From: CAXXOK01 sp963663285
GTDB taxonomy: Bacteria; Bacillota; Clostridia; Christensenellales; Aristaeellaceae
Direction of reading: 5' to 3'
Assembly (NCBI GenBank): GCA_963663285.2
Contig: CAXXNI010000002.1
Location: 1,178,001-1,242,000, forward strand
Length of the DNA stretch: 64,000 nucleotides
Part shown: one piece after another, positions 33,801-42,303 of the stretch
Position numbering within the stretch: the first letter of the stretch is position 1
Layout of the letters: each line of letters starts with the position of its first letter
Notes under the pieces: model-generated
Seen by the model: only the letters and a program-made list of their open reading frames with translations
What the model was told of the DNA's origin: nothing
Databases searched by the model: none
Made by a program: the position numbers and the translations under genes

Positions 33801-35318
33801 CATATCTGCGCCCATGGAACCGGTCGGCTCTATGCCCTTATCGGCCATGGGAATCAATACCTTTTGCACCTGCTCGTAGGTATACCCGAAGTTTTTCTGC
33901 AACTGCCAGAGCGGCTGTTTCAACTGCGGAAGCGCATCCTTGGCTACTTCGGGCAATTCTTCAATGGTCAGCTGCAATTGCTTAATCCAGCGGGAGTAGG
34001 GATACATGGCGGCAATACGGCTTTTGATTTCCGCATCGCTGATCACGCGTCCGGCTTCCATATCCACCAGCAGCATACGGCCGGGGCGGAGACGCTCTTT
34101 ATACAGCACCTTTTCAGGCGGGATATCCAGCACGCCGGTCTCGCTGGCCATAATCAGCATATCGTCCGTGGTGACACAGTAACGCGCCGGGCGTAAACCG
34201 TTACGGTCAAGCATAGCCAGCGCCTGTACACCGTTGGTTACCGCCATCGCAGCGGGGCCGTCCCAGGCATCCATTACATGGCTGTGGAACTCGTAAAAAG
34301 AACGCAGCTCCGGTGTAATGGTCGTGTTCTTTTCCCACGGTTCGGGAATCATCATCATCGCGGCATGCGGCATGCTGCGGCCGGACAACAGCATGAATTC
34401 CAGCGCATTGTCAAACATGGCGCTGTCACTGCCGTCGTCGTTTACAATCGGAAATACCTTTTTCACATCATCGCCGAAAATTTCGGTATGTACGCTGCTT
34501 TGACGGGCGATCATACGCTTCTGATTGCCGAGAATCGTATTGATTTCGCCGTTATGAATGGTATAGCGGTTGGGGTGCGCGCGCTCCCAGCTGGGGAAGG
34601 TGTTTGTAGAATAGCGGCTGTGTACCAGCGCAACAGCGGTGGTGTAATCCAGATCGCTCAAATCCAGAAACAGTTCCCCTACCTGCCGCGCCTGCAGCAT
34701 ACCCTTATATACAATCGTACGGCAGCTTAAACTAGCCGCATAAAAATCATCTGATTTTGCACCTTCGCTATAACGCAAGCGTTTTTCTGCTGTTTTACGG
34801 ATAAGGTACAGCTTACGCTCAAAAGCTGCATCTTCTTCTATGTTAGGGCTTTTTTGGATAAATGCCTGCCGGATGCAAGGCATGCAGGCCAGCGCTGTTT
34901 TGCCCAGCGTAAAAGGATTCACCGGCACCGTACGCCAGCCAAGGAACGTTTGTCCGTATTCGGCTACAATCGCTTCAAAGGCTTTCTCGGTGGCTGCGCG
35001 GCGTTCATCGTCCCTGGACAGGAATAGCATACCGACACCATAAGCACCGGGCGCAGGAAGCACCATATTCTCTAACGGACACACTTTACGGAAAAACGCG
35101 TCCGGAATCTGCGTCAAAATGCCCGCACCGTCGCCGGTATCGGGTTCTGCGCCGGTACCGCCGCGATGGGAAAGATGGTTCAACGCTTCCATCGCGTCTA
35201 CTAATACGGTATGGGAACGTACGCCCTTAATATTGGCCAACATACCAATACCGCACGCATCATGTTCGTATCGTGGTGAATATAGTCCCTGTTGTCGTGG
35301 CAACCCTTGTTCTTTCAT
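30795..35318 (-). CDS. gltB: glutamate synthase large subunit
   Basis: 1507 residues, normal for bacterial GltB. A 21-residue propeptide precedes the glutaminase Cys in EHDACGIG. The class II amidotransferase domain (about 22-420), central domain, FMN-binding synthase domain (about 820-1190; KPGEGGQLPG and SGYDGGTGASP) and C-terminal GXGXG-type beta-helix (about 1250-1490) are all present. CIMMRVCNLDSC provides the 3Fe-4S cysteines. Together with GltD it assimilates ammonia made into glutamine. ATG 35318 has a good GGAGG site. The promoter region carries interlocked inverted repeats. Confidence 0.98.
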   Translation of the reverse strand: MKEQGLPRQQGLYSPRYEHDACGIGMLANIKGVRSHTVLVDAMEALNHLSHRGGTGAEPDTGDGAGILTQIPDAFFRKVCPLENMVLPAPGAYGVGMLFLSRDDERRAATEKAFEAIVAEYGQTFLGWRTVPVNPFTLGKTALACMPCIRQAFIQKSPNIEEDAAFERKLYLIRKTAEKRLRYSEGAKSDDFYAASLSCRTIVYKGMLQARQVGELFLDLSDLDYTTAVALVHSRYSTNTFPSWERAHPNRYTIHNGEINTILGNQKRMIARQSSVHTEIFGDDVKKVFPIVNDDGSDSAMFDNALEFMLLSGRSMPHAAMMMIPEPWEKNTTITPELRSFYEFHSHVMDAWDGPAAMAVTNGVQALAMLDRNGLRPARYCVTTDDMLIMASETGVLDIPPEKVLYKERLRPGRMLLVDMEAGRVISDAEIKSRIAAMYPYSRWIKQLQLTIEELPEVAKDALPQLKQPLWQLQKNFGYTYEQVQKVLIPMADKGIEPTGSMGADMPLAVLSDKPQLLYDYFHQLFAQVTNPPIDAIREEIVTSTRVYIGSEGDLLAPSPQSCRQLKLPNPIMTDADLAKIRALDSEGFKPCTISILYDVADGGKGIKAAMERMYAELDEQFSKGCTIFILSDRGVDEKHAAIPALLAVSGFQAHTNRRGIRTQLSILLESGEPTEVHHFALLVGYGVTAINPYLAMATLTDAVESGMLKGVSVAEAHAHYIKAIVKGIVKTMSKMGISTVQSYRGAQIFEAVGLNKALIDTYFPETVSPIGGIGLDGVAKENGIRHDVAFNDPLSEETLDAGGVLQWRKGEEYHLYNPMTIHLLQQACWNEDYQVFKKYSDTLDNSPERATLRSLMDFKAGQKPVPLDEVESVDAICKRFKTGAMSYGSLSKEAHECMAIAMNRIGGKSNSGEGGEDESRYEPMPGGDSKSSAIKQVASGRFGVTSNYLVHAKELQIKMAQGAKPGEGGQLPGPKVYPWIAKTRHSTTGVGLISPPPHHDIYSIEDLAELIYDLKNANRKARVSVKLVSEAGVGTIAAGVAKGLSDVILISGYDGGTGASPRSSIKHAGLPWELGLAETHQTLMINKLRSRVVIETDGKLMTGRDVAIAALLGAEEFGFATAPLVTMGCIMMRVCNLDSCPAGVATQNPELRKRFKGKPEYIISFMHFVAQELREIMAQLGFRTLDEMIGRVDLLKKRELLTNWKHEAIDLSPIFHMPEGMENEPRFACQKQHSPLGHTLDESILEVLAKPALNRERSVVASLPIHNTDRAAGTILGSELTLMYGERGLPKDSIRINFFGSAGQSFGAFLPKGISFLLEGDCNDYMGKGLSGGVLCVRPPKNSTFIPQNNIIIGNVALYGATGGEVYVSGVAGERFCVRNSGALAVVEGVGDHGCEYMTGGRVVVLGKTGRNFAAGMSGGIAYVFDEDGTFTQRCNTEMVSLERMDDPDEEIQVKRWIQRHVRNTGSPLGKDMIAQWGSAVSRFVKVIPIEYKRYLMKQKEERNNG

Positions 35319-35360
35319 GTTTCAGCCTCCGCTCGCGTCTGGTTTGAAAATGGTGATAAA

Positions 35361-35391
35361 AATAGCGCTCTCAATATAATACGCTATTGAG
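35361..35391. repeat. two interlocked inverted repeats upstream of gltB
   Basis: AATAGCG (35361-35367) with CGCTATT (35382-35388), and CTCAATA (35370-35376) with TATTGAG (35385-35391). The arms overlap, so only one hairpin can form at a time. They lie between the gltB -10 box and the start codon, an operator or attenuator position. Confidence 0.5.
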
Positions 35392-35400
35392 CGTCATTGT

Positions 35401-35430
35401 ATTATAGCATTCTACCGAATACACTGACAA
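35401..35430 (-). promoter_or_regulatory. gltB promoter
   Basis: On the minus strand TTGTCA (35425-35430) and TATAAT (35401-35406) are 18 bases apart. Confidence 0.65.
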
Positions 35431-35556
35431 TAGCCGAACAGAGGAAGTACAATCCATATCAAAGGTACTAAATATAACGTTTTCGCATAAAACAACTTTT
35501 ATTTTTGATGATATTGCTTCCTATATTATAACGCATTCGCATTACACAGCAAGGTG

Positions 35557-35565
35557 TGATATAAT
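35557..35565 (+). promoter_or_regulatory. tex promoter (extended -10)
   Basis: TGATATAAT is a TGn extended -10 box 64 bases ahead of the tex start. No good -35 box is seen, which fits an extended -10 promoter. Confidence 0.5.
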
Positions 35566-35628
35566 CCAGCAAGCACGCTGCTCTCATAATGCCGCAGCAG
35601 GATTACAATACGGAAAGGGTATGCCGTT

Positions 35629-37785
35629 ATGGATATGATTGCTTTACTGTGTCAAGAATTTCATATTACAAAAACCCAATGTGAAAACGTAGTTCATTTA
35701 ATTGACGAGGGGAATACTATCCCCTTTATTGCACGGTACCGTAAAGAAATGACCGGTTCGATGGACGATCAGGTTTTACGGGAGCTGGCCGAACGGCTTC
35801 AATACCTGCGCAATCTGGAAAAGCGAAGAGGCGAAATAGCCCAAAGCCTTACGGAACAAGGCGTGATAACAGATGAGCTGAATAAAAAGCTGGCCGCTGC
35901 CTCCACCCTCGCCGAACTGGAAGATCTCTACCGCCCCTACCGGCCCAAGCGGCGCACCCGGGCAACCATAGCCCGTGAAAAAGGGCTGGAGCCGCTTGCG
36001 TTGCTTTTGCTGATGCAAAATGAAAAAACCCAACCCCCGGAAGCCCTCGCCAGCGCATATGTCAGCGAGGAAAAAGGCGTTGCAAATGCCGAGGACGCAC
36101 TGCAAGGCGCGCGGGATATTCTGGCCGAACAGATGAGCGACGATGCGGATGTACGTAAGGCTGTTCGCGCGCTCGCGTTGCAGCGGGGCGCTTTGCAGGT
36201 TGAAAAAGCACAGGACGGGCAAAGCGTATACGAAACGTATTATGATTTTCATCAGGATGTGCGGGCATTGCCCGATCACCGGGTGTTAGCCATCAACCGC
36301 GGCGAGCGCGAAGGCTTTTTAAAAGCAAATGTGCAAATGGATACGGATGCCAGCATTGGCGTGTTGCATAAAACCTTTGTACGTGAAGGCTCCACGACGA
36401 GCGGGCAGGTTGCGGCTGCCGCCGAGGATGCCTGGCAGCGGTTGATTGCACCCAGCATTGAGCGTGAAGTTCGTAACACGCTTACCGAAAAGGCTTCCGC
36501 ATCCGCTGTGCGCGTTTTCAGCCAAAACCTGCACCAGCTGTTATTGGCGCCGCCCATCAAAGGGCGCGTTACGCTTGGTGTAGACCCCGGTTTTCGCACA
36601 GGCTGCAAACTCGCTGTGGTAGATGCAAGCGGCAAAGTGCTGGCAACGGGCGTTGGGCATTTTACGCTTCCGGGGCAACAAGCGGCGAAAGAGCACGCCC
36701 GGGCAGATATAACCGCCATGTGCAAAAAATACGGTGTAACCGCGATTGCAATTGGCAACGGAACCGCCTCCCGCGAAGCGGAACAGTTTATCGTTTCTCT
36801 TTTACCCCAGCTGCCCAAAGATGCCGCTTATATGATTGTCAGTGAAGCTGGAGCTTCGGTCTACTCCGCCAGCAAACTGGCTGCCGAGGAATTCCCACAG
36901 TTTGACGTATCCCTGCGCAGCGCAGTCAGCATTGCGCGGCGTATGCAGGACCCATTAGCGGAACTGGTTAAAATCGACCCCAAGGCTATCGGCGTTGGTC
37001 AGTATCAACACGATGTAAAGGAGAGCGAGCTGAATCAGGCGCTTTCCGGCGTGGTGGAAGCCTGCGTAAACTCCGTTGGTGTAGATATTGCCACCGCTTC
37101 CCCATCGCTACTCAGCCACGTAGCGGGCATTGGCCCGGCGCTTGCAAAAAACATTGTCGCCTACCGGGAAGAAAATGGCATTGCAACCCGCACAGAACTT
37201 AAAAAAGTGCCAAAGCTGGGAGCAAAAGCCTTTGAACAGTGTGCTGGGTTTATCCGGGTAGCAGACAGTAAAAACGTGCTGGATGCGACCGCCGTTCACC
37301 CGGAAAGCTACACCGCTGCGAAAGCACTGCTTACCGCACTTGGTTATACACTTCAGGATGTGCGCGCCGGCAATCTCGCCGACCTGCAAAAGCGTGTGGA
37401 GGAAAAAGGCGCCTCGGCGCTGGCGCAATCGCTGGAGATCGGCGTGCCGACACTGCGCGATATCGTCAAAGAGCTGCAAAAACCCGGCCGCGATCCGCGT
37501 GATGAACTGCCAAAACCTGTTTTGCGAACCGACGTTTTGGATATGGAAGACCTTGCACCGGGCATGGAATTGACCGGTACCGTGCGTAACGTGGTCGATT
37601 TTGGCGCTTTTGTGGATATCGGGGTTCATCAAGATGGATTGGTACACATCAGCCGAATGGTAGACCGCTTTATTCGCCATCCGTCCGAGGTGGTAAAAGT
37701 CGGCGATGTCGTAACCGTTTGGGTAATTGAGGTAGATGCCAAACGCAAACGCATTGCACTGACGATGCTGCCGCCGCATAAATAA
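35629..37785 (+). CDS. tex: Tex family RNA-binding protein
   Basis: 718 residues, the normal length. Residues 1-180 form the N-terminal helical domain (GNTIPFIARYRKEMTGS); a YqgF-like RNase fold follows (VTLGVDPGFRTGCKLAVVD); helix-hairpin-helix units (SLLSHVAGIGPALAKNIVAYREENG) and the S1 RNA-binding domain (GTVRNVVDFGAFVDIGVHQDGLVH) end the protein. It is a conserved RNA-associated factor linked to transcription and stress tolerance. The ribosome site is weak (GGAAAGGG), and ATG 35635 is an alternative start. A strong terminator follows. Confidence 0.95.
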   Translation: MDMIALLCQEFHITKTQCENVVHLIDEGNTIPFIARYRKEMTGSMDDQVLRELAERLQYLRNLEKRRGEIAQSLTEQGVITDELNKKLAAASTLAELEDLYRPYRPKRRTRATIAREKGLEPLALLLLMQNEKTQPPEALASAYVSEEKGVANAEDALQGARDILAEQMSDDADVRKAVRALALQRGALQVEKAQDGQSVYETYYDFHQDVRALPDHRVLAINRGEREGFLKANVQMDTDASIGVLHKTFVREGSTTSGQVAAAAEDAWQRLIAPSIEREVRNTLTEKASASAVRVFSQNLHQLLLAPPIKGRVTLGVDPGFRTGCKLAVVDASGKVLATGVGHFTLPGQQAAKEHARADITAMCKKYGVTAIAIGNGTASREAEQFIVSLLPQLPKDAAYMIVSEAGASVYSASKLAAEEFPQFDVSLRSAVSIARRMQDPLAELVKIDPKAIGVGQYQHDVKESELNQALSGVVEACVNSVGVDIATASPSLLSHVAGIGPALAKNIVAYREENGIATRTELKKVPKLGAKAFEQCAGFIRVADSKNVLDATAVHPESYTAAKALLTALGYTLQDVRAGNLADLQKRVEEKGASALAQSLEIGVPTLRDIVKELQKPGRDPRDELPKPVLRTDVLDMEDLAPGMELTGTVRNVVDFGAFVDIGVHQDGLVHISRMVDRFIRHPSEVVKVGDVVTVWVIEVDAKRKRIALTMLPPHK

Positions 37786-37825
37786 AGTATATTCCCTTTT
37801 TACCGGCAACAAAGCATTGCAATGT

Positions 37826-37867
37826 AAAACCAGCGGAAAGCCATATATAAGGGCTTTTCGCTGGTTT
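37826..37867. terminator. bidirectional terminator
   Basis: AAAACCAGCGGAAAGCC pairs with GGGCTTTTCGCTGGTTT, T-run on both strands. It ends tex and the convergent GH65 operon. Confidence 0.9.
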
Positions 37868-37894
37868 TTTATGTTGCTGCCCGCCTCTGTAAAT

Positions 37895-40144
37895 TTACGT
37901 AGCGTTTACTCCATCCGGCGCAACGATAACATCTTTACCATTTACACGTATTGTAACAGTGTTGCCGGAAAGCCAGCTGATTACTGCTCCATTTTCCGCC
38001 GATACTTCGCAGCGCAATCGTGTACCCTGATAATAAAGCGTAAATGCGTACCGCGGTATTCCCGGCGTTACGACCGGCGATAGCGACAAGCTTTTTTCGT
38101 CAATCGCCAAACCGGCAAACCCGCGCAATATACACAGGTACGCGCCACCCATATTCGCGGTATGCAACCCGTCCCGCGTGTTTCCATGCGCATCGGAGCC
38201 ATCTAAATCGACTGTCTCTAAAAACAAATCCTCCGCCACATCCGCCATGCCCAGCCGCGCCGCCATCATGGCAAAAACGCAACGCGACAATGATGAATCA
38301 TGCGTGGTAATATGGTTGTAATATAAATAGCTTCGGCGTTTGGTCGCTTCGTCCGCTGTGGCGGGAAACAGCAAATGCGCCAGCACCGTATCCGCCTGTT
38401 TGCATACCTGATGCCGGTATAAGAACAACGGATGGTAATGCAGTAAAAGCGGAAAATTCTCCTTTGGTATGCTTTGCAATACCAGTACTTTTTTTTGCAG
38501 GAATGAATCATCCTGCGCGCTGATCCCCAGCTGTTGGCTATATGGCAGCACCATGCGATCTGCCGCCTGTGTTAAGGCCGCCAGCTCCGCGCGGGTCAGT
38601 TTCGTCGCTTCGGTTACGATTGCGTCCAGTCCGGCTTCCTTCAGCGTACGTATGAGCCGCACCGCCCCGCGCAGGTGATATTGCGCGGCAGCGTTCGTAT
38701 AAAAGTTATTGTTCACCAGACAGGTATATTCATCGGGGCCGGTAACGCAATCAATACGGAATCCATCATCCGCCATATGACCCAGTTCCAGCCACAGACG
38801 CGCCGTTTCGATGATGACCTCCGCGCCATGCTCCGCCATGAATGTTAAATCGCCCGTCATATACCAATACTGTAAAAACGCGTATGCAATATCGGCATTA
38901 ATATGGTATTGCGCCGTGCCCGCCGGATAATACGCCGAGCATTCGTCCCCGTCAATCGTACGCCATGGGAACAGCGCACCTTTCGCAAAGCCCAATGCAC
39001 GTGCGTTGGCGCGGGCGCGTGGCAGAATGCGGCAGCGGTATAAAAGCATCTGCCTTGCCGCCTGTGGCTTTGTACACAGGAAAAACGGCTCTACATAAAT
39101 CTCGCTGTCCCAGAAGGTATGGCCTTCGTACCCCTCGCCGCTTAAGCCTTTGGCGGCAACGTTGCTTACGCCGTCCGTTCCGGTGGATTGCAACAGTTCA
39201 AACAGGTCAAAATCCATTGCCTCCTGCAAGCCTTCTCCGCCGGATAATACGATCCGCGCATCCTGCCAGAAGGCGCCCATATCCTCTCTTTGTCTTTGCA
39301 TCAGCGTATCCGCACCGATTTGCATGCAGGTTTGCAGTGCATCCCTGGCTGCCTGCGCCGGTTCGGCTTCGCGGCGGCTGTCCGCATAACAGGCGAAAAC
39401 GGTTAGTTCGGTGGTTTGCCGGTCTTCCAGCACGCCGGAAAAAACCGTTTCTGTGGTAGTCGGGGTACAGGTTTGTTCCCTGTCCCACGGGCAGGCATAG
39501 CCTGCATAGCAGCACAGGGAGAGACCGGAACGCAGGGTTTCTGCCTGCACAAACGCATGCTGTTCTTCCAGCCCTACCGCACGCAGACGGAGGCACTTCA
39601 GCGGCTCTGCAGCCACGCGCGGGTCATTGGCGGAGGCGTGGTTGCGCACATCGCCATTGAGAATCGCCTTCAGGTGTACATTCCCCGTAAACCCTTCCGA
39701 CGTAATGCGATACCGCAGCAGAAACAGGTTTGGATACGCAAAGGAAGCCATCCGGCGGATTTCGATACGGATATCTCCATGCCGCGTATGCCATAAACAG
39801 GTGCGCAAAGTAAGGCCGTTCTGCATATCCAGCGTTTGCATCCGTTCCCCTGTCTGCTCCGCAAACATGGAAAACGCTTCGCCCTCAGCCGTCAACTGTA
39901 CCGTCTGCGCATCCGGAACGTTTACCATAACCTGCTGCGTATCGGGAAAGCCATACAGCTTTTCGCCATAGCAAACGTCTTTCATTTCATAAAACGCGTT
40001 CAGATACGTTCCCCGTATGCTGTCAACGCCCTCCGCCGCGCCTTCTTCCGGAGCGGCGCGCACGCCCAAATACCCGTTCGCCGTATGAAAGAGCGTTTCC
40101 AGATGCGCAAATCCCTGCCGCGACCAATCACGTGACCTTTTCAC
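37895..40144 (-). CDS. glycoside hydrolase family 65 phosphorylase/hydrolase
   Basis: 749 residues, the usual size for GH65. N-terminal beta-sandwich: SRQGFAHLETLFHTANGYLGVRAAPEEG. The (alpha/alpha)6 catalytic domain has GHTFWDSEIYVEPF, the catalytic acid Glu in VTGPDEYTCLVNNNFYTN, and HQVCKQADTVL, the phosphate-site region. A C-terminal beta sheet closes it. The family comprises phosphorylases for maltose, trehalose, kojibiose and nigerose; it makes beta-glucose-1-phosphate, saving ATP. The exact disaccharide is unclear. It is the last gene of the importer operon, 3 bases after the permease stop. No beta-phosphoglucomutase is adjacent. Confidence 0.93.
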   Translation of the reverse strand: MKRSRDWSRQGFAHLETLFHTANGYLGVRAAPEEGAAEGVDSIRGTYLNAFYEMKDVCYGEKLYGFPDTQQVMVNVPDAQTVQLTAEGEAFSMFAEQTGERMQTLDMQNGLTLRTCLWHTRHGDIRIEIRRMASFAYPNLFLLRYRITSEGFTGNVHLKAILNGDVRNHASANDPRVAAEPLKCLRLRAVGLEEQHAFVQAETLRSGLSLCCYAGYACPWDREQTCTPTTTETVFSGVLEDRQTTELTVFACYADSRREAEPAQAARDALQTCMQIGADTLMQRQREDMGAFWQDARIVLSGGEGLQEAMDFDLFELLQSTGTDGVSNVAAKGLSGEGYEGHTFWDSEIYVEPFFLCTKPQAARQMLLYRCRILPRARANARALGFAKGALFPWRTIDGDECSAYYPAGTAQYHINADIAYAFLQYWYMTGDLTFMAEHGAEVIIETARLWLELGHMADDGFRIDCVTGPDEYTCLVNNNFYTNAAAQYHLRGAVRLIRTLKEAGLDAIVTEATKLTRAELAALTQAADRMVLPYSQQLGISAQDDSFLQKKVLVLQSIPKENFPLLLHYHPLFLYRHQVCKQADTVLAHLLFPATADEATKRRSYLYYNHITTHDSSLSRCVFAMMAARLGMADVAEDLFLETVDLDGSDAHGNTRDGLHTANMGGAYLCILRGFAGLAIDEKSLSLSPVVTPGIPRYAFTLYYQGTRLRCEVSAENGAVISWLSGNTVTIRVNGKDVIVAPDGVNAT

Positions 40145-40147
40145 GGT

Positions 40148-41014
40148 TTACTCCTTCACAGCACCGGACGTAATGCCGGATACAATTTGTTTTTGAAACA
40201 GCAGCACAATCGCCAGCGTCGGAATAACGACGATGACCGTAGCCGCCGTAATCTCACCCCAGAGAATTGAAAACTGTGTACGAAGTGCGTTAATGGCAAC
40301 CGGCACCGTCTGATACTCTTTTTCGGAGTTCAGCGTCAACGTCAGCAGGTACTCATTCCACGCAGCAATAAACGTCATGATTGCCGTGGTAAACACGCCG
40401 GGCGCAGCCATGGGAAAAATCACTTTCCATAGCGTTTGCCATTGGGAACAGCCATCGATACGCGCTGCTTCTTCCACAGAAAGCGGAATCCGCTTGAAGT
40501 GCGCTACCATAATCCATACCGCCAGCGGCAGCGTAATGCTGGAGTATGCCATAGTTACCCAATAACTGTTAAGAATCTTCAATTGGTAAAACATGTTGAA
40601 AATCGGACCGACGATGATCATCTGCGGAAACATGGAGATGCCCAATATCAGCGACATCAGCGCCGTTTTACCACGGAAGTGCGCCCGCGCAATAATGTAC
40701 GCGGACATAGACCCCACCAGCACCACATACAGCGTAGTGAATCCACTGACAATCAGGCTGTTGAATACCGAATGCAAAATCCCCTTTTGCACAACCGTTG
40801 TGTAGTTGCCAATGGTCGGATTCACCGCGATCAGCCGGAAAGCCGTCTCTGCGCCGTAAATTTCGCTGCCGGGCTTGAAGGAGGTAATCAGCACCCATAA
40901 AAAGGGAAAGAGATTCACAAAGATAAAGCAGGCGATCAAAACCCACATCAGCACACGGCGGGTTGTCCGCCACCGGTTCACGGTATGTACCTGAGCCGCA
41001 GGCAAAACAGTCAT
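40148..41014 (-). CDS. sugar ABC transporter permease (MalG-like)
   Basis: 288 residues with six membrane helices. The EAA loop reads EEAARIDGCSQWQTLWKVIFPMAAPG (about residue 190), and the C-terminus is the usual QKQIVSGITSGAVKE. It pairs with the MalF-like protein upstream to form the channel of a CUT1 sugar importer. It is separated from that gene by 12 bases, and the GH65 gene follows after 3 bases. The missing ATPase is presumably shared, for example an MsmX-type protein encoded elsewhere. Confidence 0.95.
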   Translation of the reverse strand: MTVLPAAQVHTVNRWRTTRRVLMWVLIACFIFVNLFPFLWVLITSFKPGSEIYGAETAFRLIAVNPTIGNYTTVVQKGILHSVFNSLIVSGFTTLYVVLVGSMSAYIIARAHFRGKTALMSLILGISMFPQMIIVGPIFNMFYQLKILNSYWVTMAYSSITLPLAVWIMVAHFKRIPLSVEEAARIDGCSQWQTLWKVIFPMAAPGVFTTAIMTFIAAWNEYLLTLTLNSEKEYQTVPVAINALRTQFSILWGEITAATVIVVIPTLAIVLLFQKQIVSGITSGAVKE

Positions 41015-41026
41015 CTTTCTCCCTCC

Positions 41027-42229
41027 TTACTCTTGTATCAGTTCAGCACCGAGTATTTTAACATATACAAAGGCAATCAGCGCCACCAGTACGAACATCG
41101 CAACCACAATGACTGATCCGTAGCCGTAATTACTTTGTCCGATCATCATCTTATAGGCGTAGATGGACAACGTTTCCGGCGTACCCTTAGTCAATACAGC
41201 AATTAAATCGTATACGCGGAAGGCATCCAGTGTACGGAACAGCAGTGCTACCAGCATACTGGGCTTTAGCAGCGGCAATGTAATGCTGGTAAAGGTTCGT
41301 ACTGCGTTAGCGCCGTCAATGGCGGAGGATTCGTAAAGCCCGCGGTCAATCACCTGTAACCCCGCCAGCAGCAGAAGCGCCATATAGGGCGTTGTTTTCC
41401 ACACATCCGCCAAAATCGCGCTTGCCATGGTGCCGCCAGCCGTCGTCAGCAACAGTTCCGGCGAGGCGATGATACCCAATTTTGTAAACAGCATCGCCAC
41501 AACACCACTGGCGCCGTCATACAGGTAACACCAAATCAACGCGGATACGGCGGTCGGAATCGCCCATGGGATCAATGACGTGGTGCGAACAATGCCGATG
41601 CCTCGCATCGCTTTATCCATTATCAGTGCAAGGCCCATACCCAGCACCAGTTCAATCGCAACAGAAATGATGGTGAACACGAAGGTGTGCCCTACCGATT
41701 GCCCAAACCGGCTGTCGTGGAACAGCCGTGTATAATTATCAATACCGATAAAGTTACTGCTTACCAGACAGGTTTCCATTTCATCCAGCAGCTGCGGGCC
41801 GTTGGTAACGATGCGCAAATCCGGATATTGCTGCGCAAGTCCGTCAATCGCCGTCCGTGTTCGGGCAATGATACCATTTACTTCCCCCTCCATTGCGGAG
41901 GAAAGGGAGATTGTTTTTTCCGCATCTGCGTACTTGTCCTTCTGCGCTAAAAGCGCAGTTTGCAAGTCTGTCAGCGCAGGTTGCTCCGCCTCGTCCACGG
42001 CGGGGATGTCTTTTTTCAGGTAATACGCCAAATAGTCGCAATCTTCCGCATACAGCGATGTGTTGAGCACCGAACCGGTATATAGCGCATTCTTGCTTTG
42101 TTTGTTCGTCTGATAATCAAACAGCGTATACACGAACGACGAAAGGATCGGGTATAGCGAGAAAACCGAAACCAGTACGAGCAATGGCAGGATAAAACAG
42201 AACTCTTTCCATGTCATACGTCGTTGCAT
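41027..42229 (-). CDS. sugar ABC transporter permease (MalF-like) with large extracytoplasmic insert
   Basis: 400 residues, about 100 longer than most CUT1 permeases. After helix 1 (about 12-35) a soluble insert of about 120 residues (from YQTNKQSKN to SSNFIGIDNY) precedes helix 2; GxDNYxRLF then begins the standard permease part. The EAA loop reads YESSAIDGANAVRTFTSITLPLLKPS. ATG 42229 is chosen because GGAGGG is 7 bases upstream; in-frame codons upstream lie in the hairpin region. It is the second gene of the importer operon. The insert may help dock the binding protein. Confidence 0.9.
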   Translation of the reverse strand: MQRRMTWKEFCFILPLLVLVSVFSLYPILSSFVYTLFDYQTNKQSKNALYTGSVLNTSLYAEDCDYLAYYLKKDIPAVDEAEQPALTDLQTALLAQKDKYADAEKTISLSSAMEGEVNGIIARTRTAIDGLAQQYPDLRIVTNGPQLLDEMETCLVSSNFIGIDNYTRLFHDSRFGQSVGHTFVFTIISVAIELVLGMGLALIMDKAMRGIGIVRTTSLIPWAIPTAVSALIWCYLYDGASGVVAMLFTKLGIIASPELLLTTAGGTMASAILADVWKTTPYMALLLLAGLQVIDRGLYESSAIDGANAVRTFTSITLPLLKPSMLVALLFRTLDAFRVYDLIAVLTKGTPETLSIYAYKMMIGQSNYGYGSVIVVAMFVLVALIAFVYVKILGAELIQE

Positions 42230-42263
42230 GGCTTTTCCCTCCATGAAATGTTGCCATAAGAAA

Positions 42264-42294
42264 GGCCGCCGGGCGCAGCACACGCCCGGCGGCC
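42264..42294 (-). promoter_or_regulatory. perfect 12-bp GC hairpin between binding-protein and permease genes
   Basis: GGCCGCCGGGCG (42264-42275) pairs fully with CGCCCGGCGGCC (42283-42294) around the loop CAGCACA. No T-run follows on the minus strand. It lies after the binding-protein stop and just ahead of the permease ribosome site, a place where such hairpins protect the upstream mRNA and lower expression of the permeases. Confidence 0.8.
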
Positions 42295-42303
42295 GGGGTA
42301 GTG

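Noticed and set aside
30729..34730. Several plus-strand frames of 100-240 codons opposite gltB/gltD
   Set aside because: They are complements of the well-supported glutamate synthase genes.
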